DNA from: Epichloe hybrida
Taxonomy: Eukaryota > Ascomycota > Sordariomycetes > Hypocreales > Clavicipitaceae
Assembly (NCBI GenBank): GCA_019022495.1
Contig: JAFEKR010000003.1
Coordinates: 3,100,001 to 3,164,000, forward strand
Direction: 5' to 3'
DNA length: 64,000 bases
The notes under the pieces were generated by a model. It searched no databases and had not been told where the DNA came from. It saw only the letters and a program-made list of their open reading frames with translations. Both the position numbers and the translations under genes were made by a program. Below, one piece after another: positions 55,201-64,000 of this stretch (positions are counted from its first letter, which is position 1; each line of letters begins with the position of its first letter).

Positions 55201-57002
55201 AGGCGTCGGTAGTTTGTCCCAAGACGAGGGGAAGAAGGGTGAGCGGAATGCGCAGGCCGTTGAAAAGGGCGAGTGAAGAAAAAACTTCGGCAGGGGCCAA
55301 ATCGTGGTTTGTGACCGAATACACGATAAACGACAGCATGGATGCAAAGATGGGCAGGGACATGCTGATCGCGTTGATTGCATTTCGAATGGCTAGCAAT
55401 ACCTGGATTGAGTAGATTTCCTTGGCTCGAAACTCCCCTAGGCGAGCAATGAAGGCCCTTTCCCAGCCAAAATACTTGACAAAACGCACGGATTGCAAGA
55501 TCTCTTGTGTTAGGGACACTCGCTGATCCGTGATTTTGTTGATGGCCTTCCGGCGTCGAAACAGGCTCTGGATCGCCTTTGTCAGAGCCGGCACCCCCAG
55601 GACAAGCAGAGCGAAGCCAGCTAAGGCACTGTATGTTAGATTGACTAGTAGCAGCACCAGAGTTATGAGGCAGACGATGGGAGCTGTCCAGATCATGTGA
55701 AAGAAGGCACAGGCCTGGTCGACACGGTAAGTATCAACACTCATCAGGTTGACGATGCGACCATTTGCCCAGCCAAGCCCATCCTGCTCGGGCTTGCCTT
55801 TCCTCCTCCTCTTTGTGGTTTTGCAGCTTCCTTTCTCATCCGCAATCGCCTTCTCCTTGCCTTTTTGGCTCTCATCAGCCCCCTCGCTCTCTGGCATCAT
55901 TGAGGCCCTGGTGCCACCAGCCTTGGCTCTTCCAGAAATGACCATGGATTTTTCATATATGAAAGCGATCAAAACTGCTCGGCTCTGGCCACCCACCATC
56001 ATGCCTCGGAAAATGAAGTGACTGACGCCAAAAGCCTGGAGAATCTGCATCGCAGTAACGCCAATGGCCAGGCCAATGCCATTCCCGATCGGGGGCGCAG
56101 GGCCGCCACTGGCGTTGGCGGCGTATGCATCTGTGGAGAATTGAATGAGGAAACGCAGCGTGAAGGGTGCAATGACCTGGAGAATGGATGTTATCAAGGC
56201 ACAAAAGCCCCCAAGCCAAAACTCGAATTTCAATGTTTCGTGGAGAGCCCAAAAGAGGGGATTCTTGTCGCCATTTTTCACCCGCCGGTTGAACGATTCC
56301 TTGACTTTCTCGGTCAGTGGCTCCACAGCTCGATCTGGGTTCACATGCCAGATATCACCCTGCTTCAATGGCCGATTATACCCTGTCTTGATGTGATAGG
56401 TCAGCATGCGCGTAGAAACCAGGGAGCAATTGCCAAACGTGGAAATATAACATATCTCCCATACACCATGGGCAGGGGCAGGGGCAGGCCTGTCTCTCCA
56501 CGAAGGCAATCGGGGATATTGTAGTCCGTATGTATGTAGAGTTCAAGATGCTTGCACTCACCGTCATCAGAGGAGTCATCCAATGGAACGTTAATTTGCT
56601 GAAAACCCCCGCTCCATACTCTCTAGATGTCATTCGTTCCCTAGGCACTGGAGGGACACGACCCCAGCGCAAGGGGTTCATTTGTTTGTACCATGGCTTT
56701 GATGGCGGTGGCTGCACCGTTGAAGGAGCGCCAGTCGCCACGCTTGCGTCTGTCGCGTGGCTCTTGGTCGCGCCTAGGCTATTCTTTCTTGCCTTGTCCA
56801 TCCCCCCATCGTCATCATGGTCCGCATTGCCCAACTTGTGAATCTTCTCGCCGTCATGGCTCGCCTTGTTTTCGGTGTGAAGAAGTTGACTGTTGTCGGA
56901 GTCACCCTCGGACGTGGCAGGAGCATGGTTGGCGGGCTGAAACGCTGCAGCTGCCACGTCTGGAGCTCGTGGTGGCTCTTTGGTCTCTGGCGGATCGGCC
57001 AT
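52280..57002 (-). CDS. ABC transporter, ABCC/MRP family, Yor1-like
   Basis: A full-length exporter (TMD1-NBD1-TMD2-NBD2) of about 1,492 residues, probably in the plasma membrane, exporting organic anions or drugs. Exons are about 57002-56558, 56382-54654 and 54584-52280. The second intron (GTAAGC...TTTTAG) restores VIRA-CSLQADLD exactly. For the first, the stronger donor GTGAGT would shift the frame, so I used GTGCAAG one step downstream; this boundary is uncertain. NBD1 has Walker A GTVGSGKSS, signature ISGGQKQR and LMDDPLSAVD (Asp in place of the catalytic Glu, usual for ABCC). NBD2 has GRTGAGKSS, FSLGQRQLM and VCDEATSSVD with the Glu present. The R-linker (EEKQEEPDAGAPVD) and the N-terminal ~110 residues are charged and disordered. 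No TMD0 is present, as in Yor1. It is divergent from csl4. Confidence 0.95.
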
Positions 57003-58015
57003 GTCTCGACTGTGAGACGGAGAGACGGAGAGACAGAAACGACAGAAACGACATCGTCACTCGACGGGCAGGACGGGCAGCAGACGGGCGAGAGTGGGCA
57101 TGCACACACTCTTTATTTAGTTTACCTGACGTCAAAACGGTGGAAAATCCGAGTGGGCTAATAACGGAAACGTTGGATCGAATCGGCCTCGGGCTTGGCG
57201 AAGCCCGCAGCTGACAATTACTATTAGCACACTAGACACTATGTACACTAGGCAGGACGGGTTGGGGTGCGCGTGCGCTCCTGCCTTTTTGGTTGAAATC
57301 AATGGCTCCGCGGTTGGGAGTCTGGTTTCCCGCCCATCTTCCTCTCCCCGAAGCCACCAGCTTCTCTCGATTACCCAACTACTAATGCAGTGGCAATGGC
57401 AATGACGCGCACGAGTTGCATTGTTCAAATCCGCTTCTGAGACATCCAATCCCGTCCACTGGATTTGCTATGACACGAACCTGGTGGTTGGGTTTAGAAC
57501 CTCCCAGCAAGGGGCAACATGGGCACTCGTCGAGGCTAAGGTTTTGGAATTAACCCGCGATCAACAAGCTTGCTCGTGCTTTTTCATTCAGCCAAATTTC
57601 CATTGCTGATTCTATCGAGCAGCAGTTGTGTCAAGTTGCCACCCTTGCCTACGTCGCGAGGAGTTCAATGTGCTACAGGGTAACCGAAAACTGTTCCCAG
57701 TTATGGCGTCCGTTGTAGCATGATTTCCTGGACGTTGGACGGAGGAACAAGGAGTTTGTTTCTAGTGTTATTATTGCACATTCTACTCCATTTCTTCAGA
57801 CCCTTGGTGAGCAGACATGCAATAGGAGGCGAATAGGAAATAAGACGTACGTATGAAAGTTACTCCAAGGTGTTCAGCTCAAGAGTCTATGAGTGTGGGG
57901 CCAACCCAGAAAATGAAGCTGCCCCACCATCCACAATTTTCTTTCTTTCTTTCTTTCTCACGCAGAGCTTCCCTTCAGCCCTCACCATCCACGCTTCGAA
58001 ACTGCCCATCTCGCA
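57003..58015. promoter_or_regulatory. Divergent 1-kb intergenic region, ABC transporter / csl4
   Basis: Both genes start here in opposite directions. A TTTC microsatellite lies at 57939-57958 in the presumed csl4 leader. There is a TGACGTCA-type site (CTGACGTCAAA) at 57126-57136 near the transporter side, which matches the CREB/ATF-like core; whether it is used is unknown. Confidence 0.45.
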
Positions 58016-58727
58016 ATGGCCACCGAAGAGGTCTTATCCGTCGCCGTACCAGGCCAGATCCTAGGCCCATCAACGAAATATCTTCCCGGCCCAGGCACGC
58101 ACATCCACGACGGCAACATCGCCTCCTCCCTCCTCGGCAAAGTTACCATCACCGCGCCGACCAAGGCCCCCGGCCCCGCCAAGCGCCTGAACAAACTCAC
58201 CGCGCCGGCCCCCGAAGAACGCGCCACCATGTCCGTCGCCAGGCATGGCCGCAAGCGAGAGATGCTGCCCGATGTGAACAACGTGGTGCTCGCGCGGGTG
58301 GTGCGCCTCATGCCCAAGCAGGCCATCGTTGTGATTCAGCAGGTCGGAGACACGGTGCTGCAGACTGAGTGGCAGGGCGTCATTCGCGTGCAGGACGTGC
58401 GTGCCACGGAGAAGGACAAGGTGAAGATTCATGAGTCTTTCAAGCCTGGAGATGTGGTGAGGGCGCAAGTGGTAGGTTTTGAAATCGTCCAAACCCGGGG
58501 AATAAAAAAAGAGGGCAAGTGGGACGTGGTTAGCAATGCATGGCTAATTTGATCAGATATCTCTCGGAGACCAAGCCAACTATTATTTATCGACCGCCTC
58601 AAACGAGCTCGGTGTGATTATGGCCACGAGCGAGGCTGGGAATGATATGGTCCCTGTTAGTTGGAAGGAGTACAAGGATCCTGAGACGGGAGCCAGTGAA
58701 CCTCGCAAGGTGGCTAAACCAACTTGA
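58016..58727 (+). CDS. csl4: Exosome complex subunit Csl4
   Basis: S1/zinc-ribbon cap subunit of the RNA exosome, needed for 3'-5' RNA processing and decay in nucleus and cytoplasm. Exon 1 is 58016-58471 and exon 2 58557-58727, joined by GTAGGT...GATCAG in phase 0; 208 residues. The N-terminal domain has AVPGQILGP and the GPGTHIHDGNIASSLLG block. The S1 domain has DVNNVVLARVVRLMPKQAIV and VIRVQDVRATEKDKVKIHESFKPGDVVRAQV. Exon 2 has ISLGDQANYYLSTASNELGV and a C-terminal MVPVSWKEYKDPETG. A near-complete match to what I know of fungal Csl4. Confidence 0.94.
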
Positions 58728-59283
58728 TGACTGTGTGCGGATAATCACATTCTCTGTATCAAGAGGACCTTTGGCTGCAAGATATTCTGCAAAGACTGTC
58801 CACAACACATTGTTGAGAGCAGCGCATCATGCGAGATGACTTGCATATCCAACATTATGACACAAAGCATGAGATGGCCTCCTCGCCCCTCTGGTTTTTG
58901 CACTGCAAGGACGAGAAATGCAAGCTTGATGCATTTCAAAGGGAGAGGGCGGGGGGGGGGGCAGAGCAGACAGAGCCACTTATCGCCAAGTAGGCTCATC
59001 AACCACGGGCGGGGTCCCTTTGCCGCAGGATTGACGTACGTGAGATCAGGGCGGCTAAGCTGTCAATGTTTCGATACGGGAGTTCCCATCGGGTAATTTC
59101 CAAAATAGAAGACAGAGTATTGTATGTACTGAGCAGCATGACTACTTCTACTTGACCGAGATTAGCCCCCCTCAGGCAATTGTGCCCGTCAGAGCGAGCA
59201 GACACCTGTCAGTCTCTGGTCCCATATAGTCTCATCATGTTTCCGCGTCTGGACTCTGGACAACGAACAGCCGGGGATGCTCG
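58728..59283. other. Intergenic, no gene seen
   Basis: Immediately 3' of csl4; a G-run lies at about 58950-58960. No coding region recognised. Confidence 0.5.
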
Positions 59284-59965
59284 TCATACTAATGCGACGT
59301 TCTGCGGACAAGTTCTGTGAAGGTCTCGCGTCTCTTTGGGGCTGTTACTCCCGCGGGGGAATGGGCCAGCAACCAGCGCGCCAGCATGTTTTGGTGGGAA
59401 TAACATCAGAATCCAGCTCTGCACTCCCCGCCGTATCGGCTCATTCTGTGCTTGTGACAGAACAGGCAGGTTTCCCATCTCCACGTCCGAGTCGTGGTCC
59501 TCCTTCCACATGGGTGACGCCGAGATTTTCAATCTGGCTGACACGACTTGTTCCCAATTCAGGATCGCCTCAAGTCGCTCGAGCCTTTGCCTTTACCGGG
59601 GAAGTAAGCAATCTCGGTTGTCCCAGCGCCGGATCTCCATGAGTGAAGTAGATTCGGCCTGTATCGGGTAGGTATTCTCGGACAGGGCCGGTGTTAATCA
59701 CGCCTGGGCCAGGTTTTTGTCGAGCGGCAGCGGCGAGTAGCCAGTCATTGAATGACGCAATGGTTGCAACTGGCCCATTCTCGTAGTCAAGCTCGAAGAA
59801 TCTATCCTGCACAAGTCCCGCCATTGATAGAATCCGGGAACCGGTGTTGGCAGGGTTCATGTTCACAGCAGTTGGAGTTGGACAAGGCCGTTGAGCGCGA
59901 ATAGCCAATGAGTGAACGGCTTTCCGCACGAACTGCTGCCTGGAATTAACATGGAGTTCCACCAA
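59284..59965 (-). pseudogene. Decayed APH-family (aminoglycoside-phosphotransferase/choline-kinase-like) gene
   Basis: The minus strand reads GLVQDRFFELDYENGP, ASFNDWLLAAAARQKPGPG, PDTGRIYFTHGDPALGQ (the catalytic-loop HGD) in one frame ending at 59570. A shifted frame then gives LEAILNWEQVVSARL, corresponding to the (I)(D)WEQ metal-binding motif with Asp replaced by Asn. The N-terminal lobe with the ATP-binding part is not recognisable upstream. Fungal APH-like proteins are a large, poorly characterised family. Frame break plus the altered DFG-equivalent residue indicate loss of function. Confidence 0.6.
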
Positions 59966-61884
59966 CTCGTACCATGTGTGAGCTGAAACCCCAGAGTTGG
60001 CCTGCCGCTGGGTCGTCTCACTCGAAGCTCCGGTCCGAGTTCCGAGTTCCTAGTTCCGAGAAGTCGGGCACCCCCACTCCCCACTCCGGCTTCCGGTCCG
60101 GCAACATATTCTGCGAGAAGTTAACATCGAGCGCCAGACAACTTTGTTCAGACTGAGTCGTGGGACCTCCGCCGCCCCCTTTCCCACCATGTCTTATCTG
60201 CAAAATACCGCAGCCAACGACGGATGATTGATACTCCACCAAACGGCAGTTTGCTCTGGAAATACACAGATGCACATGAGGGTTCGTTGAAAAAACGGGC
60301 GAGGCAAAGGTTGTTGATGTTCTTCAGTCAGGATTGACGTGGCACGATAATCGCACCCGACCAACCAAAACTACGGTCCATCTGCCCCATGATCTCCCTC
60401 CCACAACGGAGAGAGAGGACACCGGAAAGTTTATGCTGGTCTGTTTCTGGACGCGGGCTATCCGACTACCCTGATGCATGAGAGAAGCTGACAAAAGGCT
60501 TCGCAATACGGGAATAGGCGTTCCGGACGACATGTCCCGAACTTCTTGTTTGCCTTGGGATCCACAGAATGGACTGCAATGGAGCTGTCAAGTAACGTCC
60601 CCTCCTACGGATATAAGTGGAATGCACACACTAACGTCCGGTGTGCAAATGCGTGCGTGTCATACAAAGCCACCAGGTGTAAATGATAAGACATATCGGC
60701 ATTTCGGCATTTCGTCATCTCGTCCGCTGTCCATGCCGTACGAAGATCGATCGAGAGTCGGGACGCACCGATTGGGGCGCAACAATATAATCTAGTCTGG
60801 GTCAACGAGCTCGAATTAGTCAGTCCGTAAAATGGGGTCATGATGCATGCATGCGAGAAATCGCTTACTAATATGCGATGGCTGTGCTGTGGTCAATGGG
60901 TGTGGGTGGTGTGGCGTGGTGTGGGTGGTGGGTTGTGGGTGTGGCTTGTCAAATAAGTGGCCAAGCCGGCTGCATACATAGGACTTGCCACCAACAAGTA
61001 CATACTCGGATATCGAGGGACGTCATTAGAATCCATGGCGACATAAACTGGTGTCGCTTGTGTCGCTTGTGTAGAGCGTTGAGTCGAGACACATACGATG
61101 GAAATGCTATGCACGCCGCCCTTGTTTGGCCGCGCCGTGTCATTAATCATGATTCTCCAAGCCGCGCACCATAGCAAGAATATGCAAGCAAAATCAAATG
61201 TCTTGTGAGGTGCGCGTCAATGATTCACATTCACATTATTAGGCATCTTCCCTACGACACCTCCCGGCTCGGGTCCATAAAAGCATAGGACCAGGGCCGC
61301 AGGGTCCAACAGATGACGTTTTCTTGTCCCAGCTTCCAAGCAAGGCTACGGAAATGCTTCGTCCTGCTCCGTCCTGCGATCGTCGGTCTGCGACTTGTCG
61401 TGGCATGCACCGTTTGGGTCGGGAAGGCGCATCCGCCCTTGCTCCGGCCCTGCTCCTCCCAACTTCTAAGCGCCTGCCTGTGTATATGCCTGGCCTTGTG
61501 ACTCGTTGTCTTGTCTTGTTCACCTTCTTTCCAGCCAGCTCCCACGAGCCCATGGATATAATGCCCAACCTGTCCTGTCCATTCGGTGAAGTCCACATTA
61601 TCCTTCTTTCCTCTTCCCGTGGTTAAAAAAAATAATAATCCAAAACCAAAGCAGAAGCGCAACCCCCTGCCAAGGTTTTTTCCATCCCTTCTCATCAAAT
61701 CAGCCGATCCCCCGTCTTTTTTCTCGCAGCTAGTCGCCCCACATCGCCAACAAGCTTTCTTGCCAATTGCAACGATTATTATTATTAGCGCCATCCCATT
61801 TCGTCAACTTGCCCAAGAGTCCCAATCCGTCAACAAACCAGGTCAAACCGGTCAAACCCCCAAAACCAGTCAATACCGAGAACC
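59966..61884. other. Intergenic, no gene seen
   Basis: 1.9 kb. It includes repeated GGTCCGAGTTCC-like short repeats near 60030-60060 and a GTGGTGTGGCG-rich stretch at 60898-60950. The last ~250 bp are T/C-rich with ATTATTATTA at about 61774-61786 and look like the leader of the next gene. Confidence 0.5.
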
Positions 61885-62766
61885 ATGTCCTCTCGAAGAC
61901 GGCGTCATAGCGGGCCTCCTTCTCCGCTCTACTCCAGAGGGAGAGACCACGACGACTACTACTTCCAGCGCCGTTCTGGACCGCCCCCAGCATACACGTC
62001 CTTCGACGGCTATCCAAGGGCAAGCTTGCCCGTTGATTATGGCGAACCCAGCCGGGGGCGGCGTCCCAGCCGCCAATCTGCTTATTCAGACGTGAGAGAC
62101 CGTGGTTACGATGCCGGCCCTGCCCCATACGCCTATGACGAGCCGCCTCGTGCCAGACGGGCCCCCCCAGAGTCTCGCTCTCAAGGACGCACAAGCGTGA
62201 ATGATAGAGATCGCCCTCGCGGGCGTCCACCGCCCAGCCGGCAGGGCAGGGAGCCTCGCAACGGCAGCGGCAGCGGCAAAAACTCGTCGAGGAGTAAGTC
62301 ATTATCGTCACCGTCCCAACCCCAACAGGAGAAACGGAAAGAAAACACGGGTACGCCCTGGTGGCAGAACCAAATTGTGCGTACTTGCGCCGCGACGGCC
62401 CTGTCCACAGGTCTATCCGCCGCCTTGGACAGCCGCCATGATCCAGGACAGTGGAAGGGGGCTAAAGGCACCAAAGTCGCAGTGGCCACGGTTGGATCAG
62501 CACTGGTAGATGGTTTCCTGGGACAGAAGCATCCAAATGGGATGAGACACAAAGTTATGAAGAAAGGCGTGGAGGTGGCTATGGATGAAGCGGAGAAGAA
62601 GAAACACCAAGGCGGGAACGAGAACAAGGAGAACAAGGCCCGGGAAGGGGACCAGCAAAGAAGGAGTCGCAGTCGTAGTACTGGCCGACATGGTTCAAGC
62701 CACCATGGTGATGAAAGGAGACATAGAAGTCACGGAGGGGGCCACCGGCGGAGGCATCGATCGTGA
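61885..62766 (+). CDS. Arg/Ser-rich protein sharing a domain with the DUF3824-like protein
   Basis: A single exon of 293 residues. Residues 1-155 are disordered and Arg/Ser/Pro/Tyr-rich. A short ordered part at about 157-235 (WWQNQIVRTCAATALSTGLS, DPGQWKGAKGTKVAVATVGSA, MRHKVMKKGVEVAMDEAEKK) is followed by a very basic RS/H-rich tail (RRSRSRSTGRHGSSHHG). The middle part parallels the segment AAIASLLAGATEAF...GGWKGEKTKRILTAAAGAA of the protein at 4394-6541, including the G(G/Q)WKG(E/A)K core. No signal peptide. The RS-rich ends suggest RNA/protein contacts in the nucleus, but function is unknown. A GTAAGTC at 62292 is read through since the frame stays open. Confidence 0.75.
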   Translation: MSSRRRRHSGPPSPLYSRGRDHDDYYFQRRSGPPPAYTSFDGYPRASLPVDYGEPSRGRRPSRQSAYSDVRDRGYDAGPAPYAYDEPPRARRAPPESRSQGRTSVNDRDRPRGRPPPSRQGREPRNGSGSGKNSSRSKSLSSPSQPQQEKRKENTGTPWWQNQIVRTCAATALSTGLSAALDSRHDPGQWKGAKGTKVAVATVGSALVDGFLGQKHPNGMRHKVMKKGVEVAMDEAEKKKHQGGNENKENKAREGDQQRRSRSRSTGRHGSSHHGDERRHRSHGGGHRRRHRS

Positions 62767-63624
62767 TTTAAAAAAAAAAAAATGAGGAAACGCGTGTTTT
62801 GAGCGATGATGATCGGGTATCCGAACTTCTTTCAGCAACCAGATATGCATTTCAGTCTGCCATATAACACAATACAAAGATGGGTTCTCATCCGCTGACG
62901 CAACAACTTGAGGGAGCGCGACGTAGTTTTCCAACATGACCTTGTTTGCCCTGGACCCCGAGCGGTCGCAACACGCAGTGCATGTTCCTGGAAAGAAGTT
63001 AGAGTTCTGGCTGAACCTTGACCTTGACGGATGCGAAAGGAAGCTTTGGCCCGATGGAAACACGACGGCTCATTCACCCAAGATCGACGTCCCGACGAAA
63101 ACTGGAGCACGGCACGCAATTGACACTCGGCATTGGGCAAGACATGACATGCATGTGCATTCCATTCCATTCCATTCCGGCGCTTGTCTCATCAACCCTA
63201 CTAATAACAATCACAGGCGCCCCAAGGTGAGGCGCCCCAAGGTGACATGGACCAACACCGACTTTTCTCCAAACACGTCGATCCCCCGGTCCACTTTTCC
63301 AAATGCAACAACGACCTGCTTGCGCTTCCTGCTGTCACGGACGCAAAAAGTCCAAGATGAGCGCTGAAAGTTTACCGGGAAAGGAACCATGTTCGGACTC
63401 CCTGGAAGCGGCTGGTTCATTGGACAAAGGGGGGGGGGGCCGGCCAGTGGACCCCCAAGGCAAGAAAAAAAAAAAAGGAAGAAAATGGACTTGTTTCCGA
63501 AAGAGGACCAAAACCAAGATGTATATATAAAGACGAGGGCCGGTTCCCGTACGCACTAGCAAGCAGGGTCCCTGACAAATTTCACATGAAAGCCTTTCCT
63601 TTCTCTCAGTGGACGCCGCACACC
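62767..63624. other. Intergenic with a CATTC repeat and G-runs
   Basis: 858 bp. CATTC pentamers at 63159-63178, a G10 run at about 63430-63440, an A-run at 63466-63477. No coding region recognised. Confidence 0.5.
63522..63530 (+). promoter_or_regulatory. TATA-like element of the terminal small gene
   Basis: TATATATAA lies 95 bp upstream of the ATG at 63625. Confidence 0.5.
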
Positions 63625-64000
63625 ATGGATTACTATCTCAAAAAGGCTGTCGAGGTCGAGGAGGAGGTCAGCGTTGAGCAGAGTGAGTTTTTTTTGTTGA
63701 TAGGAACCACTGATGGACATGTTGTTCTTGGGGGGGGGGCAGTTTCGTTGCTAATAAGCGGTTTGGGCAGATCTACACCTTGCGGCCAAGAACTGCGTTA
63801 TCAACGTCGATCCCACGCGGAAGGACTCCATTACCTCTGAGGATCTGGAGAGGTATAATCCATCTTTTGGGTATGCTGGGGTTTGATATGGCTCGTGGCT
63901 CGTTGGGGCGCGAGCAGTGCTTTTCCGTTGTTGGCTGACGCTCGATAGCCTTTCTGTGCTGGAGAAACCGCCGCGGCGGGGGGAGGCGAATGGACGATGA
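63625..64000 (+). CDS. Very small three-exon protein, unrecognised; ends at or beyond window edge
   Basis: Exons 63625-63682, 63771-63870 and 63949-64000 join in frame through GTGAGT...GGGCAG and GTATGC...GATAG introns. Both introns have good branch-like sequences (GCTAATAAG; GGCTGACGC). The product is 69 residues: MDYYLKKAVEVEEEVSVEQ, then NLHLAAKNCVINVDPTRKD and SITSEDLERYNPSFG, with a basic end. The TGA falls exactly on 63998-64000. An alternative donor at 63853 would change the C-terminus and let the gene run out of the window. I do not recognise the family. No signal peptide or membrane segment. Two clean introns and a TATA-like box support a real gene. Confidence 0.5.

Noticed and set aside
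1..64000. CRISPR arrays, 5S rRNA, or secondary-metabolite backbone genes
   Set aside because: No regularly spaced direct repeats, no 5S-like sequence, and no PKS/NRPS/terpene synthase motifs were seen.

Overview
The window is nuclear DNA of a filamentous ascomycete (Pezizomycotina), most likely a sordariomycete and perhaps Hypocreales. The evidence is short GT-AG introns (about 42-150 bp, often GTAAGT/GTACGT donors with CTAA/CTGAC-like branch sites), long intergenic DNA with homopolymer tracts, and a gene set typical of that group: DUF3824-like protein, UPF0220/Vps68, BPL_N secreted protein, fungal acetate kinase, FHA-kinase. Species cannot be fixed by reading alone.

Layout. 0-12.8 kb: the 3' part of a La-motif RNA-binding protein, a small GPI-anchored Ser/Thr-rich protein divergent from a large DUF3824-like low-complexity protein, an intron-containing tRNA-Arg(ACG), then two spliceosome genes, clf1 and prp31, divergent from one 353-bp promoter. 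12.8-20.1 kb is gene-poor, full of simple repeats, and ends in a C2H2 zinc-finger regulator. 22.7-32.5 kb: a secreted BPL_N-domain protein, acetate kinase, a 4.2-kb gene-free stretch, and a zinc polyol/butanediol dehydrogenase. 33.2-45.2 kb looks like an accessory island: two terminal-inverted-repeat elements, a cinnamyl-type NADP alcohol dehydrogenase, an adenylosuccinate lyase with an unusual N-terminal coiled coil, a broken PIPK-domain fragment directly behind it, remnants of a GH18 chitinase and probably of a bulb-type lectin, an orphan gene, and an FHA-kinase gene with two frame breaks. 45.9-58.7 kb returns to conserved genes: get4, an unrecognised small gene, vps68, a CSI2-like membrane protein, a Yor1-type ABCC transporter and the exosome gene csl4. 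59-64 kb: a decayed APH-family phosphotransferase, a second Arg/Ser-rich protein sharing a domain with the DUF3824-like protein, and a tiny three-exon gene at the very end.

How genes relate. RNA metabolism is well represented (La protein, Clf1, Prp31, Csl4, tRNA), and so is the membrane/secretory system (Get4, Vps68, CSI2-like, GPI protein, ABC transporter). No biosynthetic cluster with a backbone enzyme (PKS/NRPS/terpene synthase) is visible.

A caution for all users: several genes that should be intact (clf1, prp31, the CSI2-like gene, the BPL_N gene) carry single-base frame problems or an in-frame stop. For essential genes, residual sequence errors are more likely than true inactivation, so breaks in the accessory island cannot automatically be read as pseudogenes. 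Exon boundaries are my own reading of splice signals and frame continuity; no alignment or search was run.
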